A stretch of DNA of 64,000 nucleotides from contig NZ_CP067132.1 of NCBI RefSeq assembly GCF_028553745.1, positions 62,001 to 126,000 on the forward strand, read 5' to 3'. Positions 34,038-43,334 of this stretch are shown piece by piece. The notes beneath the pieces were generated by a model. That model was given only the letters and a program-made list of their open reading frames with translations, searched no databases and was not told where the DNA came from. How positions within the stretch are numbered: position 1 is the stretch's first letter; every line of letters starts with the position of its first letter. Both the position numbers and the translations under genes were made by a program. The stretch is from Paracoccus seriniphilus (GTDB lineage: Bacteria > Pseudomonadota > Alphaproteobacteria > Rhodobacterales > Rhodobacteraceae).

Positions 34038-35305
34038 GGCTGCAACCTTTCCAGCGCATCGGAAAAGAAGCTCTCCGCGCCGAAATTTCCCGATTTCAGC
34101 GTCAGTGCAACATCCTGTCCGGCCGAGCGACCAAAGCACCAGGGCACCCCCGGCGCGATTTCCGCCCCGACGTCCATGCGCGACACGCCAAGCGCGCGCG
34201 TCACCGCACCCGAGGTTTCACCCCCCGCCACGACGATGCGCTGCGCCCCGCGATCACGCGCCGCGACCGCACAGGCGGCCAGCGCCTCTTCCACGATCTC
34301 GCCGGCGCGGGCCACGCCCAGATGCTCTTGCGCGGCGCGGACAGACTGCGGATCGGCCGTCGCATAAAGGATCGGCGCGCGCGACAGGTCCTGCGCCCCC
34401 AGCCAGTCAAGCGCCGCCCTTGGGCCGTTTTGCGCCAACTCCAGCGGGTCCAAGCGCAGCCCCGGCGCGCCGCCTTGCAGATAGTGCGCCACCTGTCGGT
34501 TGGTCATGGCCGAGCAACTGCCCGAGAGCACCACCGCCCCCTTGTCCAGTTGCGGCGGCACCAGCCGGGGTGCATCTGCCGCCAGCGTGCCATTGGCCAG
34601 ATACAGCCCCGGCAGTGCCATTGCCAGCGCCGAGCCGCCGCTGATCAGCGCCATGTCGCGACAGGCCGTGGCAATGGCCGTCAGGTCACCATCGCGGATA
34701 GCATCGATTACCACATGCGCCCGGCCTGCCTCGGCCAGGGCGACCAAGGCCGCACGGATCGCCTGCGGGCCAGCTTCTACCACCGGATGTTCGACCAGCC
34801 CGACCGGCCCCGCGACCTGAGGGGCCAGCAGCCGCGTCAGATCGCTGTCGCGCATCGGAGTCAGCGGGTGGTCACGCATCGGGCTTTCTGCCAGCGGCTG
34901 ACGCCCCACGAACAGATTGCCCATGAATACCCGCCGGCCGTTTTCCGGGAAAGCCGGGCAATAGATCGTCTGCGACGCGCCCAGATCGGCCATCAGCGCC
35001 TGGGCCACGGGGCCGATATTGCCCTGCGGCGTGGAATCGAAGGTCGAACAGTATTTCCAGAAGAACCGCTGCGCCCCCGCCGCGCGCAGCCAGTCCGCCG
35101 CCGCCCGCGCCTGCTCGACGGCTTCACCCACCGGCAGGGTTCGTGTCTTCAGCGCAATCACCTCGAATGGCGCGACATCTCCGCCCGCCTCTTCCGATGG
35201 CAGACCCATATGCAGACGCACCCGCACCCCAGAGCGTGCCAACAAGCCGGCAAGATCCGTCGCCCCCGTGAAATCATCCGCTATGCAACCAAGTACAACT
35301 GTCAT
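34034..35305 (-). CDS. otnK: 3-oxo-tetronate kinase (DUF1537/four-carbon acid sugar kinase)
   Basis: The 423 residues start TVVLGCIADDFTGATDLAGLL, with the DDFTGA sugar-binding motif (10-15) of the DUF1537 kinases. The C-terminal half has the nucleotide-binding VVAGGETSGAVTRALG. OtnK phosphorylates 3-oxo-tetronate at C4 with ATP. It stands between ltnD and otnC in the typical order. The start at 35305 has no strong competitor. Confidence 0.92.
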   Translation of the reverse strand: MTVVLGCIADDFTGATDLAGLLARSGVRVRLHMGLPSEEAGGDVAPFEVIALKTRTLPVGEAVEQARAAADWLRAAGAQRFFWKYCSTFDSTPQGNIGPVAQALMADLGASQTIYCPAFPENGRRVFMGNLFVGRQPLAESPMRDHPLTPMRDSDLTRLLAPQVAGPVGLVEHPVVEAGPQAIRAALVALAEAGRAHVVIDAIRDGDLTAIATACRDMALISGGSALAMALPGLYLANGTLAADAPRLVPPQLDKGAVVLSGSCSAMTNRQVAHYLQGGAPGLRLDPLELAQNGPRAALDWLGAQDLSRAPILYATADPQSVRAAQEHLGVARAGEIVEEALAACAVAARDRGAQRIVVAGGETSGAVTRALGVSRMDVGAEIAPGVPWCFGRSAGQDVALTLKSGNFGAESFFSDALERLQP

Positions 35306-35354
35306 CCGTCGATATCCTTTGTTTCCCGCACTCCTGGCGCCGGGTCGTTCCGGG

Positions 35355-36245
35355 CTAGCCTTCGCCCGGCAGGGTCAGACCGGCATTGCGGGCATAGACC
35401 TTGGCAACGGCGGCATCGTCTTCGCCGCCCAGCCCCATTCCGGCTGCAGCGAGGAACTGCTGCAATGCCGCCGCGGTCAGAGGCGCGCTGAAGCTGGAAG
35501 ATCTGGCAATATCCAGCACGATACCCAGATCCTTGGGCCAGATATTGACCGAGCTGTGGGGTGTATAATCGCCTGCAACGACATGGGGCGCGCGGTTTTC
35601 CAGCATCCAGCTGGTGCCCGCGCATTTGCTGATCACCTCGACGAATTTTTCCGGTGCGACGCCCTGGGTCATGCCGAAGGTCAGGGCCTCGGCCATGGCA
35701 GCGATATGGACCCCGGCCAGAAGCTGGTTCACCGCCTTCATCGCCGATCCGGCTCCGACCTGGTCGCCCAATTCGAACACGGTTTCGGCGATGGCCTCCA
35801 GCAGGGGGCGGGCGGCATCAAAAGCAGCGGCGCTGCCCGACGCCATGATCGACAGCTGTCCATTCGCAGCCTTCACCGACCCGCCCGAGATCGGGGCGTC
35901 CAGATACAGAACCTCGGCTTCGGCGCAACGCGCGGCCATCTTCCTTGCAAATTCCGGCGGCACCGTGGCGCAGGACAGCACCACCGCCCCGGGACGCAGA
36001 TGCGGCACAATGCCATTTTCGCCAAACAGCACGGCCTCGGTCTGGGCGGCGTTCAGCACCACCACGGCCACCGCGTCCAGCGCGGCCTCGGCCATGTCAG
36101 AAGCTTCTGCTCCTTCCCCACGCAGACGTTCCACCTGGGTCTGATTGATATCCGCGCCCCAGACCCGCAGACCGGCGCGCAATGCCGAAGCCGCAATTCC
36201 ATATCCCATCGAGCCAAGCCCGATCACTCCAATATTCCTGGACAT
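35355..36245 (-). CDS. ltnD: L-threonate dehydrogenase-like (beta-hydroxyacid dehydrogenase family)
   Basis: The 296 residues begin SRNIGVIGLGSMGYGIAASA (NAD loop GLGSMG), followed by YLDAPISGGSVKAANGQLSI and a GSAMKAVNQLL segment carrying the catalytic lysine, typical of the 3-hydroxyisobutyrate dehydrogenase family. LtnD oxidises L-threonate, and relatives D-erythronate, to 2-oxo-tetronate, the substrate of OtnI. The ATG at 36243-36245 is preferred over one 15 bases upstream (36260), since the protein then begins at the cofactor strand. otnK follows after 49 bases, and the TctA gene precedes it by 60 bases. Confidence 0.88.
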   Translation of the reverse strand: MSRNIGVIGLGSMGYGIAASALRAGLRVWGADINQTQVERLRGEGAEASDMAEAALDAVAVVVLNAAQTEAVLFGENGIVPHLRPGAVVLSCATVPPEFARKMAARCAEAEVLYLDAPISGGSVKAANGQLSIMASGSAAAFDAARPLLEAIAETVFELGDQVGAGSAMKAVNQLLAGVHIAAMAEALTFGMTQGVAPEKFVEVISKCAGTSWMLENRAPHVVAGDYTPHSSVNIWPKDLGIVLDIARSSSFSAPLTAAALQQFLAAAGMGLGGEDDAAVAKVYARNAGLTLPGEG

Positions 36246-36305
36246 GCTGTCTTTCTCCATTCTGTGTGTGATGATCGGGGCGCCGCAGAAGCCGCGCCAC
36301 CGCAA

Positions 36306-37790
36306 TCAGTTTCGTGCGGCGCGCGCCTTGGCGATCAGCGGCCAGACAATCACCGCCAGCGTGATTGCAAAGAACAGATCGACAATCGGGCTGGCCAGAA
36401 AACGCAGCGGCTGCATGTCGGTGATGATCAGCCCCTTGCGCAGGCTCTCCTCGAAGGGCTGTCCAAGGATGAAGCCGATCACGATGGGCGCCAGCGGCAC
36501 ATGGGCAAAGCGCAGCAACAGCCCAAGGACACCGGCAAGCAGGGTCACCCACAGATCAATCATGCTGAAGCGCGTGACATAGGACCCCGCCAATGCCAGC
36601 GCCAGAACGCCGCCCATGATCAGCGCATGGGGCAGTTTCAACACCCGGCTGAACATCTGCGCGGCCAGAGCCCCCACGATCAGCATCATCACGTTCGCAA
36701 CGAGCAGGGCCACGAAGACGAAATTCACCAGATCCGGGCTGCCCTGGAACAGGTTCACGCCCGGCGTGATGCCATGCACGACCAGGGCGCCCAGCATGAC
36801 CGCTGTGGCTGCATCACCAGGAATGCCCAGGGCCAGCGTCGGCACCAGCGCACCACCGGTGACAGCGTTATTGGCGGCCTCGGAGGCCACGATGCCTTCC
36901 GGATTGCCCTTGCCGAAGGTTTCGGGAGTTCTGGCCGAGGAACGCGCCTGCGCATATCCGATCAGCGACGCGGCTGTCGCCCCGACGCCGGGCAGAATGC
37001 CCAGGAACGTCCCGATCAGCGAACTGCGCAGCATTGTCTTGCGCACGGCCTTCCATTCCCGCCATGGCGCAACCTTGAAACCGGCCGAGATCACCTTTCC
37101 CGTGACCCCCGCGACCGGTTGCGCAGCGGCTGCAAAGACCTCGGACAGGGCGAACAGCCCGATCAGGATCGGCACCACATGCAGGCCTGCGGACAATTCG
37201 AAGTTGCCAAATGTGAAACGCTCGGCCCCGCTGAGCGCATCGATCCCGACCGTCGACAGAACGATCCCGATCAGCCCCGCCAGCAGCCCCTTGAGCGGAT
37301 TGCCGGCCGAAACCCAGGCGATGGTGGTCAGCGAAAAGACGATCAGGGCGAAGGTCTCGATCGAGCCGAATTTGACCGCGACCTGGGCCAGCTGCGGGGC
37401 CAGGAACATCAGCACCACCATCGAGAAGACGCCGCCGATGGCAGAGGAAACCGTCACCCAGCCCAGTGCCTCGGCCGCCTTGCCCGATTGCGCCATTGGA
37501 TAGCCGTCCAGCACCGTTGCCGCCGATTGCGGGGTTCCCGGCACATTGATCAGAATGGCGGGGATCGATCCGCCATAGACCGAGCTGACATAGATCGCGG
37601 TCAGCATCCCGATGGCCTGTGTCGGGCCGAGAACAAAGGTAAAGGGCAGGACGATGGCCAATGCCGTCACCGTGCCCAGTCCTGGCAGAGCCCCCACGAT
37701 CATGCCAAGGAAGGTCGCCAGAAACATGATTGCAAGCGTGGTCAGATCGGCCTGCATACCGAATGCTGCGGCAAGAGACGTAAAATCCAT
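36306..37790 (-). CDS. TTT transporter large permease TctA
   Basis: The 494 residues have about eleven or twelve membrane helices and the TctA signature motifs GALPGLGTVTALAIVLPFTF and its second-repeat partner GILPGVGATAASLIGYAQA, plus YGGSIPAILINVPG. It forms the transport channel with TctB and takes substrate from the periplasmic TctC. Being in one leftward operon with ltnD and otnKCI, it probably imports a four-carbon acid sugar or its sulfated form rather than a tricarboxylate. It begins 3 bases after the TctB stop. Confidence 0.92.
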   Translation of the reverse strand: MDFTSLAAAFGMQADLTTLAIMFLATFLGMIVGALPGLGTVTALAIVLPFTFVLGPTQAIGMLTAIYVSSVYGGSIPAILINVPGTPQSAATVLDGYPMAQSGKAAEALGWVTVSSAIGGVFSMVVLMFLAPQLAQVAVKFGSIETFALIVFSLTTIAWVSAGNPLKGLLAGLIGIVLSTVGIDALSGAERFTFGNFELSAGLHVVPILIGLFALSEVFAAAAQPVAGVTGKVISAGFKVAPWREWKAVRKTMLRSSLIGTFLGILPGVGATAASLIGYAQARSSARTPETFGKGNPEGIVASEAANNAVTGGALVPTLALGIPGDAATAVMLGALVVHGITPGVNLFQGSPDLVNFVFVALLVANVMMLIVGALAAQMFSRVLKLPHALIMGGVLALALAGSYVTRFSMIDLWVTLLAGVLGLLLRFAHVPLAPIVIGFILGQPFEESLRKGLIITDMQPLRFLASPIVDLFFAITLAVIVWPLIAKARAARN

Positions 37791-37793
37791 GAC

Positions 37794-38255
37794 TCAGAAC
37801 TCCAGCCCGGGAATGGTCGGCAAGGGCAGCGCGGCGAATTTGACCAACAGCAGATAGGTTGCCACCGGCACGCCCATGGCCAATCCGATCAACGGCACTG
37901 GCTTGCGATATCCAAGGATCAGGCAGCACAGCAGAACCGCCAGTGGTACGATCAGCAGATAGCCTGCGGCCTGAAACAACAGCACCGTCACCACCAGCAA
38001 CAGCACCATCAGGCAAGCCGGACCCCATCTCGTTTCGCCGATCTGAACACCACCGCGCAGGATGCCCTTGATCAGGATTGCCAGTGAGAGCGCCAGAGCC
38101 GCATAGAGGGCCAGCTGCGCCACCAGAAAGGGCGGGGCATCCCCGGGCAGCAGGAATACATTGCTGCTGCTATGATAGCTGTTGCGCAGCAGGATCACTG
38201 CTGCCAGCGCAAAGAAACCGCCCAGCAGCGTGTCCGAATTCACCAACCGTTTCAT
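37794..38255 (-). CDS. TTT transporter small permease TctB
   Basis: This 153-residue membrane protein has four predicted helices and the TctB pattern: DTLLGGFFALAAVILL at the start, YLLIVPLAVLLCCLILG and the C-terminal LLVKFAALPLP. It is the obligate partner of TctA. It sits between the tctC and tctA genes of the module, 27 bases after tctC. Confidence 0.88.
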   Translation of the reverse strand: MKRLVNSDTLLGGFFALAAVILLRNSYHSSSNVFLLPGDAPPFLVAQLALYAALALSLAILIKGILRGGVQIGETRWGPACLMVLLLVVTVLLFQAAGYLLIVPLAVLLCCLILGYRKPVPLIGLAMGVPVATYLLLVKFAALPLPTIPGLEF

Positions 38256-38282
38256 GGATGCCCTCCCCCGTGTTGCTTTTGC

Positions 38283-39230
38283 TCAGTCCCTGGCTTTGAC
38301 CCCGATGGTGGGCAGCAATTCGCGGCTGCGCGCGTATTCCTGTTCATAGAAGTCGGCGAAGGCAGTGCGATCCAGATAGCGCAGGGTGTAATTGGCTGCA
38401 GTCATGCCCTTGACGAAATCCGGGTCCTCGACCGCGCGCCCGCAGGCGCTGGACAGCTGGTCCAGCACTTCAACCGGCGTGTCCTTTGGCGCGAACAACC
38501 CGAACCAGACCGACAGCGATACATCGTGGCCCAGTTCCGCCAGGGTCGGCACATCGGGCAGCATGTCCGTCCGTTCAGCCGAGGCGATTGCCAGGGCCTT
38601 CAGATCATATTGCGACACCATGGCCGCCGCATCCGCCGCAAGCGTGGCCTCGCCGCCCAATAATGCCGTGGCCGCCTTGCCGCCACCACCTGCGGGCAGA
38701 TAGGTGAATGTCACGCCATAGGCATTTGCCAGCGCCGCCTGGGTGATATGGGGCATGGATCCGGGGGCACCACCCACCGCGATGATCTGTTCCCCGGCCC
38801 TGGCCGCGTCTATCAGCTCCTGAATCGAGTTGTATGGGCTGTCCGGGGCCACCGAAATTGCGGTCGGATTGTCCGCCACCATGCAAACCGGTGCCAGGCT
38901 GGTCTCGTCATAAGGCAGCGGGCGCAGGTTGGGTTGAACCGTCACCGTGGCAATCGGCGCATAGCCGATGCGGTATCCATCCGGTTTCGACCGCGCCATC
39001 TGGGCAATCCCGATGGTGCCGCCGGCCCCATCCACGTTGATCGGCACCAGATCGGCATCCATCGCCTTGCGCATGGCGTTGATCAGCAACCGACCCGACG
39101 TGTCCGAATTGCTGCCAGCCCCGAAAGGCACGATGACCTCGATGGGCTTTTCCGGATATTCGGCCAGTGCCGCGGTTCCTGCGGTGGCGGCAATCAATGC
39201 CGCGCCGCTCAGAAGCCTTGAAATCTTCAT
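38283..39230 (-). CDS. TTT transporter substrate-binding protein TctC (Bug family)
   Basis: A Sec signal peptide (MKISRLLSGAALIAATAG, cleaved near ALAEYP) precedes a Bug-type periplasmic protein with the family phrases YPEKPIEVIVPFGAGSNSD, GAGGTIGIAQMARSKPDGY and PYNSIQELIDAA. Length is 315 residues from the ATG at 39228-39230, behind GGGAGGAACGGGA; the longer upstream frame is rejected. It catches the substrate for TctAB. The sulfatase gene ends 20 bases upstream and the catabolic genes follow, so the ligand is probably a C4 acid sugar or its sulfate ester. Confidence 0.92.
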   Translation of the reverse strand: MKISRLLSGAALIAATAGTAALAEYPEKPIEVIVPFGAGSNSDTSGRLLINAMRKAMDADLVPINVDGAGGTIGIAQMARSKPDGYRIGYAPIATVTVQPNLRPLPYDETSLAPVCMVADNPTAISVAPDSPYNSIQELIDAARAGEQIIAVGGAPGSMPHITQAALANAYGVTFTYLPAGGGGKAATALLGGEATLAADAAAMVSQYDLKALAIASAERTDMLPDVPTLAELGHDVSLSVWFGLFAPKDTPVEVLDQLSSACGRAVEDPDFVKGMTAANYTLRYLDRTAFADFYEQEYARSRELLPTIGVKARD

Positions 39231-39250
39231 TCCCGTTCCTCCCTGAAGTT

Positions 39251-40756
39251 TCAGTTGTTTGTCACTTCGTCGCGTTCGCGCGACCATTCGATCTGGATGA
39301 TGTCCACCTTGGGCGATGGCGGCCATCCGTCGCCGCGCTGCGAATTCAGGCTGCGATGAGGGGCCCATTTGTATTCACGATCGGGCTTGCCAATCAGTGC
39401 GCCGTCCCTGATCCAATCCAGATCGACGCCATACATCTGGCCGATCAGCAGATCCTGCAGCCGTTTCAACGTTGCGGCATGGGCCGGATCGGTCGCCAGA
39501 TCGGTCATCTCATGGGGGTCGTCGATCAGGTCGAACAGCTGGCTGTGATTGCCCGTCGGGTAGTAGACCAGCTTGTAGCGCTCATCGCGGATCATCCGGC
39601 TGGCGTGGTCATCCTCGCCACATTCGCCATAGATGAAGTCGCGCTTTTCATCACCCACCATGGATATCCCGTCCACGGTCTCGGGAACCGGAATGTCGCA
39701 CAGATCCAGAAGCGTCGGCATGACATCGGCAAAGCCGACGAGGCGGTCATCCACCACGCCTTCGCGGGCCTTGGGGTTGCCCTTGTTTGCCATCAGGATC
39801 ATCGGAATATTGGCGCTGCTTTCATAGAAGATGCGCTTGGCTGCCATATCGTGATTGCCCAGCATGTCACCGTGATCCGAGGTGAACATGATGATGGTGT
39901 CGTCCAGAATGCCCTCAAGCCGCAGCGTGCCGATCAGATAGCGGATCTGATAGTCGATCTGTGTGCACAGCGCGTAGAAAGCCTTTTTCGCGGCCAGCAA
40001 CTGCTGTTCCGAATACAGGTTGGTGCGGCTGAGCTGAGCCTGGATCGCAAAGGGACGCCGCGCCGGATCGCGAGCCCAGTCCCCGACATAGGGCGGGTCG
40101 ATCTCGACATCGCGATACAGATCGACAAAGGCCTGCGGCGGCACCAGCGGCGGATGCGGATGGCGGAAGCCCAGATACCAGAAAGCCGGTTTCGTGGGGT
40201 CACGCCGCTTGATCGTGCGTGCCATCATCCGGCCCGCCCAGGATGTCGCGTGATGCTGTTCGTCCAGATGCCAGGGCCGCCAGTTATACTGGTTGTTGGA
40301 CATGCCATGGTCGAACTGACGTCCGGCAAGCCCTTGATCGCCAAGATAGATATCGTAGTCGTCCAATGTGCCCCACTGCGGACGACCCTCATCGTCCAGC
40401 AGAACGGAATCAAAGCCGATACGGTCGCGCTGCGGATGAACATGCAGCTTGCCCACGGCATCGGCCTGATAGCCGGCATCGCGGAAGGCCTGGGCCATGG
40501 TGGTCACATCAGGCATGTTCAACTGGTCATTGAACACCCTGTCGCCATGGCTGCGCGGCACCTGCCCCGTCATCAGCGTGCGTCGCGCCGGGATGCAGAC
40601 CGGGCATTCGGAATAGGCATTGGAAAAGCGCGTGCCGACGGCGGAAATCTCGTTCAGCCCCGGCGTGATGATCGCAGGATTGCCCGCAAAGCCCAAATGC
40701 TCGGCCGCCCAGTGATCGGTGCAAATCAGCAGTACGTTCGGTTTCTTGGCTGTCAT
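39251..40756 (-). CDS. Cytoplasmic sulfatase, cysteine type
   Basis: The 501 residues open with NVLLICTDHWAAEHLG, giving a metal-binding Asp. The sulfatase signature follows: C54-I-P-A-R58 then RTLMTG, where C54 would become formylglycine. Later come GKLHVHPQRD and TSDHGDMLGNHDM with more metal ligands. There is no signal peptide, so it cuts sulfate esters in the cytoplasm. It is the first gene of the eight-gene run sulfatase-tctC-tctB-tctA-ltnD-otnK-otnC-otnI and diverges from a LysR regulator. The gene order suggests a sulfated four-carbon acid as substrate. No formylglycine-generating enzyme is encoded in the window. Confidence 0.92.
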   Translation of the reverse strand: MTAKKPNVLLICTDHWAAEHLGFAGNPAIITPGLNEISAVGTRFSNAYSECPVCIPARRTLMTGQVPRSHGDRVFNDQLNMPDVTTMAQAFRDAGYQADAVGKLHVHPQRDRIGFDSVLLDDEGRPQWGTLDDYDIYLGDQGLAGRQFDHGMSNNQYNWRPWHLDEQHHATSWAGRMMARTIKRRDPTKPAFWYLGFRHPHPPLVPPQAFVDLYRDVEIDPPYVGDWARDPARRPFAIQAQLSRTNLYSEQQLLAAKKAFYALCTQIDYQIRYLIGTLRLEGILDDTIIMFTSDHGDMLGNHDMAAKRIFYESSANIPMILMANKGNPKAREGVVDDRLVGFADVMPTLLDLCDIPVPETVDGISMVGDEKRDFIYGECGEDDHASRMIRDERYKLVYYPTGNHSQLFDLIDDPHEMTDLATDPAHAATLKRLQDLLIGQMYGVDLDWIRDGALIGKPDREYKWAPHRSLNSQRGDGWPPSPKVDIIQIEWSRERDEVTNN

Positions 40757-40862
40757 CCGTGCCTCCTGTTCGTGGTTGCAGGTCTCTAGCGCGAATTGCA
40801 GTCATGCCTATAATGATATATTTGCGCTTATAATTTCTGTTTTGGAAACTTTGAGGGCAAAG
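40757..40862. promoter_or_regulatory. Divergent promoter between sulfatase operon and LysR gene
   Basis: The 106 bases include an AT-rich core with TATAA at 40820-40824 and again at 40840-40844, 20 bases apart (direct copies around GATATATTTGCGC). The arrangement between a LysR gene and its divergent target is where such regulators bind. No exact T-N11-A inverted repeat could be fixed by eye. Confidence 0.45.
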
Positions 40863-41780
40863 ATGAGCAATCGTGTCGGCCTGCGCCAGCTTCGCGCCTT
40901 TCATGCCGTGATGATGGGAGGCAGCCTGACAGCCGCGTCAGAGCGGCTGAACCTCAGCCAGCCGACCATCAGCAAGCAGTTGACGGCGCTGGAAAACGCC
41001 TTGCAGATCAAGCTGTTTGACCGACGCAGCGGCACGCCGGTCAGTCCGACGCCAAACGGAGTGGAATTTTTCAAGGCGATCGAGGCGACGATTTCCGGGC
41101 TGGACAACCTGGGGGCAATCGCGCGCGACATTGCAGGTCATGGACGCCGGCGCATTCGCATTGCCGCGACGCCGCCGGTGCTGAACAGCCTGCCCTTCAC
41201 CTCGGGGCTGTCGCGATTCACGCTGAAAAACCCCGACATCCAGATCGCGCTGGAGGCGCGTTCGCGGGTCGAAATCGAGGATTGGGCTGCCAGGCAAGAG
41301 ATTGACCTGGCCTTTGCACTCTTGCCGTCATCCAACTCGGCCCTGCTGGCCGAACCCCTTCTGGACACCCGCGCCGTGGCCGTCATGCATCGCGACCACC
41401 CGCTGGCAGGGAAGCCCATGATCAGCCCCGCAGACCTGACCGGTCAGCGCCTGATCCTGCCCAGCCGGCAATTGCTGCGCTCGCGTATCGACACGATTCT
41501 GGAACGTGAAGGCCATCAGATCGCGGCGGACATCGAATCGTCTTCGGCCAACACCTGCTGCCGGCTGGCCCTGGCGGGAGCCGGAGTCGCCATTTGCGAC
41601 CCTTTCAGCCCGACGGCCTATCCCACCGAAGATCTTGTCGTGCGGAACTGGGAACCGGCGGTGCGCCTGACTTATGGCGTCATCCGCCATAAAGGCAGCG
41701 AGCAGGAACCAACGACCCAGTCGCTGCTGGCCATCATGCGCTGTGCATTGGGCAATTTCGCCCTGCCCCTGTCCGGCTGA
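40863..41780 (+). CDS. LysR family transcriptional regulator
   Basis: The 305 residues start VGLRQLRAFHAVMMGGSLTA, with the winged helix ASERLNLSQPTISKQLTALE, followed by the two-lobed co-inducer domain. The ATG at 40863 follows GAGGGCAAAG; the longer upstream frame overlaps the divergent sulfatase and is rejected. It should activate the divergent sulfatase-TTT-otn operon in response to the substrate or an intermediate. Its end converges with the second sulfatase gene. Confidence 0.9.
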   Translation: MSNRVGLRQLRAFHAVMMGGSLTAASERLNLSQPTISKQLTALENALQIKLFDRRSGTPVSPTPNGVEFFKAIEATISGLDNLGAIARDIAGHGRRRIRIAATPPVLNSLPFTSGLSRFTLKNPDIQIALEARSRVEIEDWAARQEIDLAFALLPSSNSALLAEPLLDTRAVAVMHRDHPLAGKPMISPADLTGQRLILPSRQLLRSRIDTILEREGHQIAADIESSSANTCCRLALAGAGVAICDPFSPTAYPTEDLVVRNWEPAVRLTYGVIRHKGSEQEPTTQSLLAIMRCALGNFALPLSG

Positions 41781-41792
41781 AACCTCGCAGGA

Positions 41793-43334
41793 CTACGCCA
41801 CGCCGCTTGGCGGATCAAAGCTTGTCAGCTCGACACCCGGACGCGCCCTCAGCAGGGCGACAAGCCGCGCCTGCAGATCTGCGGCGGCAGGATCATCCCA
41901 CAGGTTGTTCATCTCGTCGGGATCATTCGTCAGGTCATACATTTCACCGGCGCCGGATTGCAGTTCGACCGTCAGCTTGCTGTCGCCGGTATGGACGCTG
42001 CGCAGATCCAGCCTGACCCCGCAACGCGAAGGCGAGACGTCCCATTCGGCATAGACAGCCTCATGCGCGCCGCCCTGCCCCTCCAGCGCGCCGCGCATCG
42101 AAACGCTTTGCGCATCGTCGGGCATCTGCGTGCCCGCATAGTCGCAAAAGGTCGCGGCCAGATCCAGCGTCGTGGCCACATCGGTCACCGTGCTGCCCGG
42201 CGCAATCCCCGGTCCGCGCGCGATCATGCCGACATTCAGCAGGGAATCGTAAAGGATAGGGCCTTTCAGATACAGCCCGTGATCGCCCATGTAATCGCCG
42301 TGATCCGAGGTGTAGATCACGATGGTATCCTCGGCGAGTCCCTCATCCGCCAGGGCCGCCATGATCCGCCCGACATTATGGTCGATCAGGGAAATCATGC
42401 CGTAATAATTGGCCGTCATGTCGCGCAATTGCTCGTCGCTCTGATCGGGAATCCGCGTGCCCTGCTTGCGGAATTTCTTGAACAGCGGATCGTCAAGCTG
42501 CGGCTCGCCCTCCAGCGAGGCCCTGTGCCACCATGGCCGCCGGTCCAGATCCTTGGTCCGATGCGCGGGAAGATCGACCTCATCCCTGTCGTGCAGGCGG
42601 CTCCAGGGTTCGGGGCAGTCAAAGGGATGATGCGGATCCGGCAAGGACAGCCACAGGCAGAAGGGCTTGCTCTCATCGCGTTTGTGCAGCCAGCGCAGCG
42701 CCCGGTCCGTCGCCCATGTTGAACTGTGCCAGGCCACTGGCAGCGCCGAGCTCCATGTCTGGGCCGCACCCGTACCGGGGCGGGTCTCGTCCTTCCACAG
42801 GTCAAAGGCATCTTTACCGCCGACCGTATCAAAGAACCATTTTTCGTAGTGCTGGCCGTTTGGCGGCGTGATCGGGGGGCGAAACTTGTGCCAATGCCCC
42901 TGCGTGACCAGTTCGACATGGTCAAACCCCATGTAAGGGCCATGCCAATCGGCGGGGTAATCTGCCGAACCCGATTTGCATTCGGGGTTCTGGCGTGGTG
43001 CGAAAGTCTGGGTCGAGGCAAAATGCGCCTTGCCGATCAGCGCCGTTGCATAGCCCGCCTCGGACAATTGCCGGGCGAAGCTGCGATTTCCGATCTCGGG
43101 GCGCAGATCGATGCCATTGTCCTTGACGCCATGGGTCTTGGGCAGCTTGCCGGTCAGGATCGAGGCCCGCGCGGGCTGGCAGACCGGCGCCGGGGTGATG
43201 CAGGTCGGCGCATGGACGCCTTCGGCCCGCAGCCGGTCCAGATGGGGTGTCTTGACCCGCCTCCCGGCGAACCCATAGCAATCGGCGCGCTGCTGGTCAG
43301 AGGTAATGAAGACGATATTGGGACGCTTGGACAC
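41793..43334 (-). CDS. Cytoplasmic sulfatase, cysteine type (second module)
   Basis: The 513 residues begin SKRPNIVFITSDQQRADCYG (metal Asp). The signature C52-Q-P-A-R56 then ASILTGKLPKTHG marks C52 for conversion to formylglycine, and VIYTSDHGDYMGDHGL gives further metal ligands. There is no signal peptide. The start codon is GTG at 43332-43334, directly after the TctA stop codon, which signals coupling. It is the last gene of tctC-tctB-tctA-sulfatase, so its substrate should be the sulfate ester imported by that TTT system. N-terminal wording resembles choline-sulfatase/iduronate-sulfatase-like enzymes, but I cannot fix the substrate. Confidence 0.92.
   Translation of the reverse strand: MSKRPNIVFITSDQQRADCYGFAGRRVKTPHLDRLRAEGVHAPTCITPAPVCQPARASILTGKLPKTHGVKDNGIDLRPEIGNRSFARQLSEAGYATALIGKAHFASTQTFAPRQNPECKSGSADYPADWHGPYMGFDHVELVTQGHWHKFRPPITPPNGQHYEKWFFDTVGGKDAFDLWKDETRPGTGAAQTWSSALPVAWHSSTWATDRALRWLHKRDESKPFCLWLSLPDPHHPFDCPEPWSRLHDRDEVDLPAHRTKDLDRRPWWHRASLEGEPQLDDPLFKKFRKQGTRIPDQSDEQLRDMTANYYGMISLIDHNVGRIMAALADEGLAEDTIVIYTSDHGDYMGDHGLYLKGPILYDSLLNVGMIARGPGIAPGSTVTDVATTLDLAATFCDYAGTQMPDDAQSVSMRGALEGQGGAHEAVYAEWDVSPSRCGVRLDLRSVHTGDSKLTVELQSGAGEMYDLTNDPDEMNNLWDDPAAADLQARLVALLRARPGVELTSFDPPSGVA

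Noticed and set aside
35019..38087. Very long plus-strand open frame (1022 codons)
   Set aside because: It lies antisense to otnK, ltnD, tctA and tctB, which match known families. Its product is His/Gln/Arg-rich and low in hydrophobic order, the usual mirror of GC-rich genes.
39167..40789. Plus-strand open frame of 540 codons
   Set aside because: Antisense to the first-module sulfatase with its CxPxR motif; it is a shadow.
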